NCBI RefSeq assembly: GCF_004919685.1
Contig: NZ_SMYZ01000047.1
Coordinates: 62,001 to 126,000, forward strand
Source: Mesorhizobium norvegicum
Lineage (GTDB): Bacteria; Pseudomonadota; Alphaproteobacteria; Rhizobiales; Rhizobiaceae
Reading direction: 5' to 3'
Length of the DNA stretch: 64,000 nucleotides
Under the pieces are notes generated by a model. The model did no database searches. It had not been told where the DNA came from and saw nothing but the letters and a program-made list of their open reading frames with translations. Shown here piece by piece: positions 16,644 through 24,255 of this stretch (positions within the stretch are counted from its first letter, which is position 1; every line of letters begins with the position of its first letter). The position numbers and the translations under genes are program-made.

Positions 16644-17081
16644 ATGAGAAAGCTTGTTATCGCCATCTCTATGCTTGCACTCGCCGCCTCGGCGGCCTTT
16701 GCCGACCCGATTCTCGATCGGCAGGCACTGATGAAGGAACGTGGAAAGATCGTCGGCGGCATTTCGAAAGTGGTCAAGGGTGAGGAGCCTTTTGATGCCG
16801 CTGCCGTGCTGACGCAGCTGCAGGCATTGCAGGCGAATGCCGAGAAATTCGATGCCGCTGCGCTGTTCCCGGCAGGCAGCGATACAGGCGACACGACAGC
16901 GGCGCCCAAGATTTGGGAAGACATGGCCGGCTTCAAGGCCACCGAGGACAAATATCTCGCCGACGTCAAGGCGGCCACCGCCGCCGCTCCCGCCGATGTC
17001 GATACGTTGAAGACGCAGTTTGGCGCGATGACTTCCAATTGCGGCACCTGCCACCAGACCTATCGAGTGAAAAAGGGCTGA
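16644..17081 (+). CDS. Cytochrome c-556/c' family protein
   Basis: A 145-residue periplasmic monohaem cytochrome. The first 20 residues (MRKLVIAISMLALAASAAFA) are a signal peptide; the haem site CGTCH lies at the very C-terminus (Cys133, Cys136, His137), as in four-helix-bundle c'/c-556 proteins. It is nine bases upstream of the dihaem cytochrome gene and presumably passes electrons to or from it. Haem attachment would depend on the ccm system encoded at 54.5-58.6 kb. Confidence 0.88.
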   Translation: MRKLVIAISMLALAASAAFADPILDRQALMKERGKIVGGISKVVKGEEPFDAAAVLTQLQALQANAEKFDAAALFPAGSDTGDTTAAPKIWEDMAGFKATEDKYLADVKAATAAAPADVDTLKTQFGAMTSNCGTCHQTYRVKKG

Positions 17082-17090
17082 TAGCGGGCG

Positions 17091-18041
17091 ATGCCCTGGC
17101 TGAAAAAACTCGTCGGCGCTCTCGTCATTCTGGGCGGCGTCGGCGCGGTTGCCGGGTGGGTGCTGTCGGCGCCTGTGAGGCTCGACAGGGAGACCCTGGC
17201 CAAGCTCGGCCCTGGCGATGCGGCCAAGGGCAAGCGCATCTTCTATGCCGGCGGCTGCACCTCCTGCCATGCAAAGCCGGGCTCGCAGGGCGATGCGCGG
17301 CTTCAACTCGTGGGTGGGCTCGAGCTCAAGACGCCGTTCGGAACCTTCGTCCCGCCCAACATCTCGCAAGATCCCAAGGACGGCATCGGCGCCTGGTCGG
17401 CCGAGGATCTCGCCAACGCCATGCTGAAGGGCGTATCGCCCTCGGGCGAGCATTTTTATCCGGCGTTTCCCTATGCGTCCTACGCGCGCATGAAGCCGGC
17501 CGACATTGCCGATCTCTACGCCTTCCTGAAGACGTTGCCGGCGGTCGCCGGCAAGGCCCCGGCCAATTCTCTCGGTTTTCCCTTCAACATTCGTCGCGGC
17601 ATCGGTCTGTGGAAATTGCTCTACCTCAGTGACCAGCCGGTCGTTGCATTCTCCGATGGCACGCCTGATCCGGTGATGGCCGGCCGCTATCTGGTCGAAG
17701 GGCCGGGCCATTGCGGCGAATGCCACACGCCGCGCGACCTTGCAGGCGGCACGAAAAAGAACGCGTGGCTGGCCGGTGCGGTGGCTGCAGAAGGCAGCGG
17801 CGTCGTGTCGAACATCACATCGGGCAAGGGCGGTATCGGCAACTGGTCGGAAGCCGACATTGCCAACTATCTCGAAACCGGCCTCACGCCTGACTTCGAT
17901 TCCGTCGGCGGCGCCATGGTCGACGTGCAGCGGAACATGGCCGAACTGACGCCGGAGGATCGTGCGGTCATCGCCGCCTATCTCAAGGCAATACCGCCGC
18001 ATCCAAACGGCTATCCGCCGCGCAAAAAGCCGGCGAGCTAG
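17091..18041 (+). CDS. Membrane-anchored dihaem cytochrome c
   Basis: A 316-residue protein with an N-terminal membrane anchor (about residues 8-25), then two class I cytochrome c domains with haem sites CTSCH (Cys56, Cys59, His60) and CGECH (Cys208, Cys211, His212). The layout and the stretch FYPAFPYASYARM resemble the cytochrome subunits of membrane dehydrogenases for alcohols, aldehydes or gluconate, but no dehydrogenase gene is adjacent. It forms an operon with the upstream c-556. Its TAG stop lies in a CTAG shared with the stop of the convergent SET gene. Confidence 0.87.
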   Translation: MPWLKKLVGALVILGGVGAVAGWVLSAPVRLDRETLAKLGPGDAAKGKRIFYAGGCTSCHAKPGSQGDARLQLVGGLELKTPFGTFVPPNISQDPKDGIGAWSAEDLANAMLKGVSPSGEHFYPAFPYASYARMKPADIADLYAFLKTLPAVAGKAPANSLGFPFNIRRGIGLWKLLYLSDQPVVAFSDGTPDPVMAGRYLVEGPGHCGECHTPRDLAGGTKKNAWLAGAVAAEGSGVVSNITSGKGGIGNWSEADIANYLETGLTPDFDSVGGAMVDVQRNMAELTPEDRAVIAAYLKAIPPHPNGYPPRKKPAS

Positions 18042-18439
18042 TTTTCCGGCGACAGGTGGCGGTCGCCGAGGAAATCGAAGCCGGTTTCAAAGAAATGATT
18101 GTAGTCACAGGTCAGTTCCTCGCCAGGCGCTATATCGCGCGAGGCGTATGTTTCCTCAGGTGAGGAGACGTCGCAATTCGGCTCATCCGCATGGTTCATG
18201 AAGCGCGCGTCGTCGGCTTCGAAGACGATGTAGTTCGGGTCGCGCCGGTCGGGGTAGGAATAGCGGTCGAGGTAGCTCTTCACCGATCCGCTTTCGCTCT
18301 CATAAGTTTCCACGTCGATGATCCGATCGAATCTCGGGTCCAGCTTCCAGATCAGCGTGCCGCGCGGAATGTGAGCCCTGGCAAACACACCGATGCCCTG
18401 GATGGACGATTTGTCGAGATAGACGTCAACGAGCAGCAT
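18038..18439 (-). CDS. SET-domain protein
   Basis: A 133-residue protein that is little more than a SET domain: GIGVFARAHIPRGT at the start, the cofactor motif FMNHADEPNC near residue 80, and GEELTCDYN near residue 110. SET domains transfer methyl groups from S-adenosylmethionine to lysines in eukaryotes; short bacterial versions are known but their targets are mostly unknown. No pre-SET or post-SET cysteine cluster is present. Convergent with the dihaem cytochrome. Confidence 0.82.
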   Translation of the reverse strand: MLLVDVYLDKSSIQGIGVFARAHIPRGTLIWKLDPRFDRIIDVETYESESGSVKSYLDRYSYPDRRDPNYIVFEADDARFMNHADEPNCDVSSPEETYASRDIAPGEELTCDYNHFFETGFDFLGDRHLSPEN

Positions 18440-18683
18440 GGCGGACCCTTGCGAGATAGTAACTGGCAGTCACGGCTTGAAAAAGCCGGGCATTGGGTAG
18501 CGCGCGATGGTACCAATTGCGAGCAGAAAATCGCGGCGCATGACCGCGAAATGAAGCCTCGGAAAAGATCATACGCAAATCAAAAATTCATGACCTTGGA
18601 AATCCGTCGAGGAACAGCGGCGGTCGGTTCGCGACCCGTTCCGCTGACAGACGGCGATGTTGCTTTGAATAGGGATGAAAAGG

Positions 18684-19310
18684 TCAGCGTTGCTGCAGCG
18701 CCAGACGGACGCCCAAAGCGCAGTAGATGCCGCCGACAACTTTGCCTTGCCATCGCAACACCGCCGGATTTCGACGCAGGAACGTGCCGAGCCGGCCAGC
18801 ACTCACGGCAAAGACGACCGTGCTGAAAAGGCCCAGTACGACGAAGATGACCCCCAACGCGGTCATCTGAAGCGTCACCGATCCGTTTTCAGGCCGCACG
18901 AACTGAGGCAGGAATGCAAGGAAGAAAAGCGCGGTCTTGGGGTTGAGCACTTCGGTCAGGATCGCTTGTCGAAACGCCTTGCCGGCGGCGATCGCAAGCG
19001 CGCCGGCAGCCGGGTTGGTCGGTGTTTTCTCGATGATCGCACGAATGCCGAGATAAACGAGGTAGGCCGCACCGACGTACTTTACGATGCTGAACAGCGT
19101 CGCCGACGTGGCGATGATCGCCGAGATGCCGACCATCGCCATGACGGTGTGAACAACGTCGCCGGCCGCGATCCCGGCACCGGTCGCGATGCCCACCTTC
19201 GTTCCCGAACTGGTTGCCCGGGCGATCGTCAGCAGGGTTGCGGGGCCTGGAATGAAGACAAAGCCGAGCACAACCGCAATGTAAGCTATCAACGTGGACG
19301 CATCGATCAT
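18684..19310 (-). CDS. LysE-family amino acid exporter
   Basis: A 208-residue inner-membrane protein with about six hydrophobic segments and the LysE/RhtB N-terminal signature FIPGPATLLTIAR; the central TEVLNPKTALFFLAFLPQF is equally typical. Probably exports an amino acid or derivative; the substrate cannot be deduced. ATG 19310 overlaps the stop of the oligopeptidase gene (ATGA), so it is translated as the second gene of a ptrB-lysE operon. That pairing suggests export of amino acids released from peptides. Confidence 0.87.
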   Translation of the reverse strand: MIDASTLIAYIAVVLGFVFIPGPATLLTIARATSSGTKVGIATGAGIAAGDVVHTVMAMVGISAIIATSATLFSIVKYVGAAYLVYLGIRAIIEKTPTNPAAGALAIAAGKAFRQAILTEVLNPKTALFFLAFLPQFVRPENGSVTLQMTALGVIFVVLGLFSTVVFAVSAGRLGTFLRRNPAVLRWQGKVVGGIYCALGVRLALQQR

Positions 19311-21430
19311 TGATCTGCTCTCCCTGCAAGCTCCGCCTTGCCCATCACCTTTAGTGCAAACGAATAGGTATAGGCGATCTCCTCCAGCCGCGAAAACCGG
19401 CCGGAGGCGCCGGCGTGGCCGGAATCCATGTTGATCTTGAACAGCACCGGATTGTCGCCGCTCTTGCGGTCGCGCAGCCGCGCCACCCATTTGGCCGGCT
19501 CCCAATAGGTGACGCGCGGATCGGTGAGCCCGGCGAGCGCCAGGATCGGCGGATAGTCGAGTGCTGCGACATTGTCATAGGGCGAGTAGGCAGCGATGGT
19601 TCGGTAATCGTCGGCGGATGCGATCGGATTGCCCCATTCAGGCCATTCCGGCGGCGTCAGCGGCAGGGTTGCGTCGAGCATTGTGGTGAGCACGTCGACG
19701 AAAGGAACCTCGGCGACGATGCCGCCGAAGCAATCCGGCGCCATATTGGCGATGGCGCCCATCAGCATGCCGCCGGCCGAACCGCCTTGCGCGACGATGC
19801 GGTCATGCGCCGTGTAGCGCTCGGTGACCAGATGGCGCGCGACGGCGATGAAATCGGTGAACGTATTCATCTTGTTCTCCCGCTTGCCGTCGTCGTACCA
19901 GCCATAGCCCTTGTCCTTGCCGCCGCGGACGTGAGCGATGGCGAAGACAAAGCCGCGATCGACCAGCGAGAACCAGTTGGTGTTGAATGCGGCCGGTACG
20001 GTGATGCCATAGGAGCCGTAGCCGTAAAGCAGGCAAGGTGCGGATCCATCCAGCGGCGTGTCGCGGTGGTGCAAAAGCGAGATCGGCACCAGTTCGCCAT
20101 CGCTGGCCGGCGCCATCAGCCGCCGCGTCACATAGTGGTCCGTATCATGGCCGGACGGCACTTCCTGGGTCTTCAGCAGCACCCGCTCGCGGGTGCGCAT
20201 ATTGTAGTCGAACACCTGGGCTGGCGTCGTCATCGACGAGTAGGAAAAGCGCATGATCTCGGTGTCGTACTCATAGGAACCCGATAGGCCGAGCGAGAAA
20301 GCCTCCTCGTCAAGGGACAGAAGATGCTCCTCGCCGCTGCTGCGGTCGCGCACGACGATGCGCGGCAAGCCTTCCTTGCGTTCGAGCCGGACCATGTGGT
20401 CCCTGAAGCCGATCACCGACAGGATCAGCCGGCCTGGCTCGTGCGGCACCAGTTCCTGCCAGTTGGCGCGGACCGGATCGCTCACCGGTGCCGTCATGAT
20501 CTTGAAATCCTTGGCGCCGTCGGCATTGGTCAGGATGAAGAAGATGTCGCCGCCTTCCTCAAGGTCGTACTGAAGGCCGATCTCGCGCGGCGAGACCAGT
20601 TTCGGTTCGGCAAACGGATCGCTGGCGCTCAAGAGACGATATTCCGAAGTCTCGTGATCGTTGATGCCGATCATGATCCATTCGTTGTTGCGGGTGCCGT
20701 CGACATTCATGAAGAAGCCAGGATCGGTTTCCTCATAGATCAGCCGATCGCTTTGCGGGCTGTCGCCCAGCGCATGGAACAGCACCTTGGACGGGCGGTG
20801 GTTGGGGTCGAGCCGCGTATAGAAGAAGCCGTCATTGCCGGCGTTCCAGACACCTGAGCCGCCCGTGTCGGGTATCTGGTCGGCAAGCTCCTTGCCATCG
20901 GCAAGGTCGCGCACGCGAAGCGTGTAGAACTCGGAGCCCTTGTCGTCGAATGCCCACAGCAGCTTGGCGTGGTCGGCCGAATGGTCGACGCCGCCAAGAC
21001 GGAAATAGGCCTTGCCCGCGGCCTCCGCATCGCCGTCGAGGAGGATATGCTCGCCGCCACCGTCGCGCGGCATGCGGAAATAGCGCGGCTGCTCGCCGCC
21101 AAGCTTGAAGGACGAACCATAGGCATAGGGCCCATCCTTCATCGGCACGGAAGAATCGTCTTCCTTGATACGGCCCTTCATCTCCTTGAAAAGCTGCTTT
21201 TGCAGCTCGACCGTGTCGGCCATCAGCTTTGACTGGTAGGCATTCTCTGCCTCGAGCTCAGCGCGGATCCCCGCATCGAGCAATGATGGGTCCCGGAACA
21301 TCTCCTGCCAGTTGTCGGCTCGCAGCCAGGCATAGTCGTCGGTTCGCGTGATGCCGTGATGCGTGTCGGAAACCGGCCGCTTCTCGGGCGTTGGCGGGCT
21401 GACGATCGGAAATGCTGATGTCTTGGTCAT
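19307..21430 (-). CDS. ptrB: Oligopeptidase B (prolyl oligopeptidase family S9A)
   Basis: A cytoplasmic serine peptidase that cuts short peptides after basic residues. The 707-residue protein has an N-terminal beta-propeller region (about residues 80-430) and a C-terminal alpha/beta-hydrolase domain with nucleophile Ser551 in QGGSAGGML and the catalytic His in MDSGHAGASGRF near the end. HDRIVAQGGSAGG and the N-terminal HHGITRTDDYAWLR are typical of oligopeptidase B. Coupled to the downstream LysE exporter. Confidence 0.93.
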   Translation of the reverse strand: MTKTSAFPIVSPPTPEKRPVSDTHHGITRTDDYAWLRADNWQEMFRDPSLLDAGIRAELEAENAYQSKLMADTVELQKQLFKEMKGRIKEDDSSVPMKDGPYAYGSSFKLGGEQPRYFRMPRDGGGEHILLDGDAEAAGKAYFRLGGVDHSADHAKLLWAFDDKGSEFYTLRVRDLADGKELADQIPDTGGSGVWNAGNDGFFYTRLDPNHRPSKVLFHALGDSPQSDRLIYEETDPGFFMNVDGTRNNEWIMIGINDHETSEYRLLSASDPFAEPKLVSPREIGLQYDLEEGGDIFFILTNADGAKDFKIMTAPVSDPVRANWQELVPHEPGRLILSVIGFRDHMVRLERKEGLPRIVVRDRSSGEEHLLSLDEEAFSLGLSGSYEYDTEIMRFSYSSMTTPAQVFDYNMRTRERVLLKTQEVPSGHDTDHYVTRRLMAPASDGELVPISLLHHRDTPLDGSAPCLLYGYGSYGITVPAAFNTNWFSLVDRGFVFAIAHVRGGKDKGYGWYDDGKRENKMNTFTDFIAVARHLVTERYTAHDRIVAQGGSAGGMLMGAIANMAPDCFGGIVAEVPFVDVLTTMLDATLPLTPPEWPEWGNPIASADDYRTIAAYSPYDNVAALDYPPILALAGLTDPRVTYWEPAKWVARLRDRKSGDNPVLFKINMDSGHAGASGRFSRLEEIAYTYSFALKVMGKAELAGRADQ

Positions 21431-21543
21431 TGCGTCTCGCTTTTGAAGTATCTTGAATGACGAATGAACACGCCGATCAGGGCGGGTTCAAGAGCCGCAG
21501 TCTATGGGTTGTGTCGGCTCCAGGAGATGGGCCGGGAGGAGAG

Positions 21544-21915
21544 ATGATGACTGTTTATTCTCGGACTGCTGCGGCTTTCGCCGTTGCTTCGCTCACTCTG
21601 GCCTTTGCCGGCCAGTCTCATGCGACCGTATTCGCGGCTTGGCAAGTGGCCAATGTGCCGTTCGGCGACACGCTCAATGTACGCAAATACCCTTCGGGCA
21701 CGTCCCAGAAGCAGGCGGCATACCCGAACGGGACCGTTCTGCAGATGACCGGACGATGCACCGGCGGGATAAACCTGCTCGACATCGCCGACCAGCCGGC
21801 GTGGAAGCAGGAACAGACGGTTCGCTATCGCTGGTGCGAAGTCTGGCATGACCCGGCCCAGAACGGCACCTTTGTCACCGGGTGGGCCTACGGCAAATAC
21901 ATCACCCCGCGTTGA
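21544..21915 (+). CDS. Small secreted SH3-like protein
   Basis: A 123-residue protein with a signal peptide ending near SHA and then a single domain containing NVRKYPSGTSQKQAAYPNG, which looks like a bacterial SH3 (SH3b) domain, usually found on cell-wall-associated proteins. Cysteines in RCTGG and RWCEVWHD could form a disulfide. GGGAGGAGAG immediately precedes ATG 21544; ATG 21547 is equally possible. Function unknown. Confidence 0.72.
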   Translation: MMTVYSRTAAAFAVASLTLAFAGQSHATVFAAWQVANVPFGDTLNVRKYPSGTSQKQAAYPNGTVLQMTGRCTGGINLLDIADQPAWKQEQTVRYRWCEVWHDPAQNGTFVTGWAYGKYITPR

Positions 21916-22359
21916 TTGACGCGGCAGCGATTAACCGACTTGGTTGGATGACAGGCATGTCGCCTGATTGCTTGCGTAACGGCGGCAACCTGTGGTTTTG
22001 TGGACAGGTGTAAACAACCAAGTTTGCGCGTGCAATGGCCAAGCAAAATCAAGCATTGAAACCTGCTTTGTGAGTTGCCTCGAATGTAACGGAGAGCTGA
22101 CGTTGCGTCAGCCGTTGCTGGTTGGCGCGCGAAATATCGATAAATTACACAATGCACGAAAGATTGAAGCTGATCCGGGAATAATTGACCAACATCGTCC
22201 AATATAGCGCAAAGGGTGAATTGACTTACTTGGTGCGCAGGCTCATTGATGTGCCCGCGACACGAATCGCAGAAGCTCTACCTGCACAAGTTCGTGCAAT
22301 GCCCTGCCTGTAAAAAAAAGGGCGCAGATCGAAGTAACTCTTGTTGGGGCCTGAAGACC
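21916..22359. other. Long leader region upstream of mucR
   Basis: A 444-base gap without a supported gene. It is more AT-rich than the surroundings, especially 22130-22230 (AATATCGATAAATTACACAA and similar), which suits the AT-rich, T-A-step targets that MucR/Ros proteins bind. MucR autoregulation from here is plausible. No terminator or RNA gene was recognised. Confidence 0.4.
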
Positions 22360-22785
22360 ATGGATATTGTCGAAACACCTTCCAGAAACAGCGATGCGCT
22401 GATCGAATTGACCGCCGATGTGGTGGCCGCCTATGTCAGCAACAATCCCGTGCCGGTCGGCGAATTGCCGAACCTGATATCCGATGTCCATGCCGCACTC
22501 GGGCGTGTGGGCGGAACCGCCGAACAACCGCCTGCCGACAAGCAAAAGCCGGCGGTCAACCCGAAGCGCTCGGTTCATGACGACTACATCGTCTGCCTCG
22601 AAGACGGCAAGAAGTTCAAGTCGCTGAAGCGCCATCTGATGACCCATTATGATCTGACGCCGGATCAGTATCGCGAAAAGTGGAACCTCGACCCGACCTA
22701 TCCGATGGTTGCACCCAACTATGCCGCTGCCCGGTCCCAGCTCGCCAAGAAGATGGGTCTCGGCCGCAAGCGCAAGGCGCGGTAA
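22360..22785 (+). CDS. mucR: MucR/Ros-family zinc-finger regulator
   Basis: A 141-residue global regulator, which in rhizobia controls exopolysaccharide, motility and symbiosis genes by binding AT-rich DNA. The N-terminal part (about residues 1-60) matches the oligomerisation region; the finger is IVCLEDGKKFKSLKRHLMTH, with Cys, Asp (CxxD instead of CxxC) and two His as putative zinc ligands, followed by the conserved DLTPDQYREKWNLDPTYPMV block. ATG 22360 gives the normal MucR start. Basic tail GLGRKRKAR. A strong terminator follows. Confidence 0.93.
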   Translation: MDIVETPSRNSDALIELTADVVAAYVSNNPVPVGELPNLISDVHAALGRVGGTAEQPPADKQKPAVNPKRSVHDDYIVCLEDGKKFKSLKRHLMTHYDLTPDQYREKWNLDPTYPMVAPNYAAARSQLAKKMGLGRKRKAR

Positions 22786-22811
22786 TCGCTGCCAGCCAGA
22801 TCGAATCGAAA

Positions 22812-22840
22812 AAACGGCGCCTTCGGGCGCCGTTTGGTTT
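22812..22840 (+). terminator. Rho-independent terminator of mucR
   Basis: A perfect 10-base-pair stem AAACGGCGCC / GGCGCCGTTT (22812-22821, 22826-22835) with a TTCG tetraloop is followed by GGTTTT. Ends mucR about 27 bases after the stop. Confidence 0.88.
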
Positions 22841-22865
22841 TGCGGGGCGGCAACGCGCTGATCGA

Positions 22866-22905
22866 GCAGAGCAATTCCAGGAAGAGTGTGAAACGCTTTC
22901 AGGCG
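22866..22905. repeat. Partial dispersed repeat at the sufE 3' end
   Basis: AGCAATTCCAGGAAGAGTGTGAAACGCTTTC matches the first module of the repeat at 26870-26910 with only a few differences. It runs to and overlaps the last bases of the sufE coding region on the opposite strand, so the repeat has been absorbed into the gene end or abuts it. The second module is missing. Confidence 0.55.
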
Positions 22906-23327
22906 ATCTGCTTGAGCGCCGCCTCGGCATCGCGCTTGATGCGCTTGACCATGGAGCGAAGGCCGTTGGCGCGCTGCGGCGACAGATGTTCGTCGAGGCC
23001 GAGCTCTTTCAATGTCGCGTCCGCATCGGTCTTCTGGATTTCGCTGGCGGTCCTGCCGGAAAACAGCGCCAGCATGATCGCGACCAGCCCACGCACGATA
23101 TGAGCGTCCGAATCGCCGGTGAAGGTGATGACCGGGTCGGCCCCAGCTCCGTGTTCAGTGGTCAGCCAGACCTGGCTGACGCAACCCGGCACCTTGTTGG
23201 CGGCGCTGCGCTGCTCGTCCGGAAACGGCGGCAACGCCTCGCCGAGTTCGATGACGTAACGATAGCGGTCTTCCCATTCCTCAAGGAACGAGAAGTCGTC
23301 GCGGATCGTCTGGATCGTGGTGGTCAT
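22899..23327 (-). CDS. sufE: SufE-family sulfur acceptor protein
   Basis: Accepts sulfane sulfur from the cysteine desulfurase SufS and hands it to the SufBCD scaffold for Fe-S cluster building. The 142-residue protein carries the active cysteine Cys49 in NKVPGCVSQVWL. ATG 23327 gives the normal SufE start (TTTIQTIRDDFSFLEEWEDRY); an in-frame extension upstream is not family-like. No suf operon is adjacent, as usual in rhizobia. Confidence 0.92.
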   Translation of the reverse strand: MTTTIQTIRDDFSFLEEWEDRYRYVIELGEALPPFPDEQRSAANKVPGCVSQVWLTTEHGAGADPVITFTGDSDAHIVRGLVAIMLALFSGRTASEIQKTDADATLKELGLDEHLSPQRANGLRSMVKRIKRDAEAALKQIA

Positions 23328-23428
23328 AATGCCGGATATAGTCACGCGGCGGCTCCGCGTCACGGAAAAAACAAAGACACCGCGGGCGTCGAGAGGGCAG
23401 ACAGCCCGCGGTGCACCGTCGAAACGGC

Positions 23429-23782
23429 TTAATTCTGCGCCGGCAGGGTGACTGTCTCGGGCAAGACGATTTCTTCCGGCACGCTGCCGGTCATCGTCGA
23501 TGTATCGGGGCCGGCGGCGGACTTGTCGTCCAGCATCGCTGCCGCGATCTTGGCGGTCTCCTTGGCGCGGGCGGTGATGGTGTGCATCGCCGACTTGCCG
23601 GTCTCACAGACATCGGGCTTGCGTTCGCAAATGCCGGCGATGTCGCCAACTGCTTCGCGTGCCGCAAACAAGGCCTGGATCGGCCCGACGCTTTCGCGGC
23701 CCGATTCATCGGGGCCGACAGCCAGCGGCAGCGCCAGCAATACCAGCGAAAACCAGAAAGCCATTCTTATCAGGAAGACCAT
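23429..23782 (-). CDS. DUF5330-type membrane-anchored protein
   Basis: A 117-residue protein starting MVFLIRMAFWFSLVLLALPL, an uncleaved N-terminal membrane segment or signal anchor, followed by a region with two cysteines (GICERKPDVCETG) and a low-complexity tail. It matches the DUF5330 family as I remember it, found in Rhizobiales, function unknown. ATG 23782 places the hydrophobic segment at the N-terminus. Confidence 0.7.
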   Translation of the reverse strand: MVFLIRMAFWFSLVLLALPLAVGPDESGRESVGPIQALFAAREAVGDIAGICERKPDVCETGKSAMHTITARAKETAKIAAAMLDDKSAAGPDTSTMTGSVPEEIVLPETVTLPAQN

Positions 23783-24255
23783 GCCCTTGCCCTCTCGTCG
23801 TGACCGGATCATGCATCCATATGGCATGACCTCTTTTGTAGGCAGGATGTTGGCACACAGGCGCAAAGGACGGCTTGCGGGCAAAGAGAGAATTTTCCTC
23901 AAATTTTAGGCAAATTCGAAACGAACCGTTGTGCAATCGATTTGTCTCAAATCCGAATGAGTTTTCTTAACGCGAGATAACCATCTATCTCCATGCTTTT
24001 CCTGTATTTTTTCTGAAATCCCGGAGTCCGGGTGCCGCGTGCACCCACCCGATGGGCACGGTCGCCGAATAACCCTCCGTTTACTATGGCCGCATTTGCC
24101 CGGGCTTTCGGCTGCCGGCATCCCGATATTTGCCGCAGGCCGGGGCCTTGGTTGGCCCTGCCTTATCCATTCCTTAAACGCTGGATGCGAGTTTCAGAGC
24201 CAACCAGAACGATCTGCAAAGCAGAGCTGTCCACGACGATTACGGGTGCGTTGAG
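23783..24255. other. AT-rich divergent intergenic region
   Basis: A 473-base stretch without a supported gene, between the DUF5330 gene and the histidine-kinase gene; 23860-24010 is clearly AT-rich. One candidate element, TTAACGCGAGATAAC at 23967-23981, resembles a degenerate CtrA site, but the second half is imperfect. GAAATCCCGGAGTCCGGGTG at 24015-24034 may form a short hairpin. Confidence 0.35.

Noticed and set aside
23967..23981. CtrA-type site ahead of the DivJ/PleC-like kinase gene
   Set aside because: TTAA-N7-TAAC departs from TTAA-N7-TTAA in the second half and similar matches are expected by chance in an AT-rich stretch.
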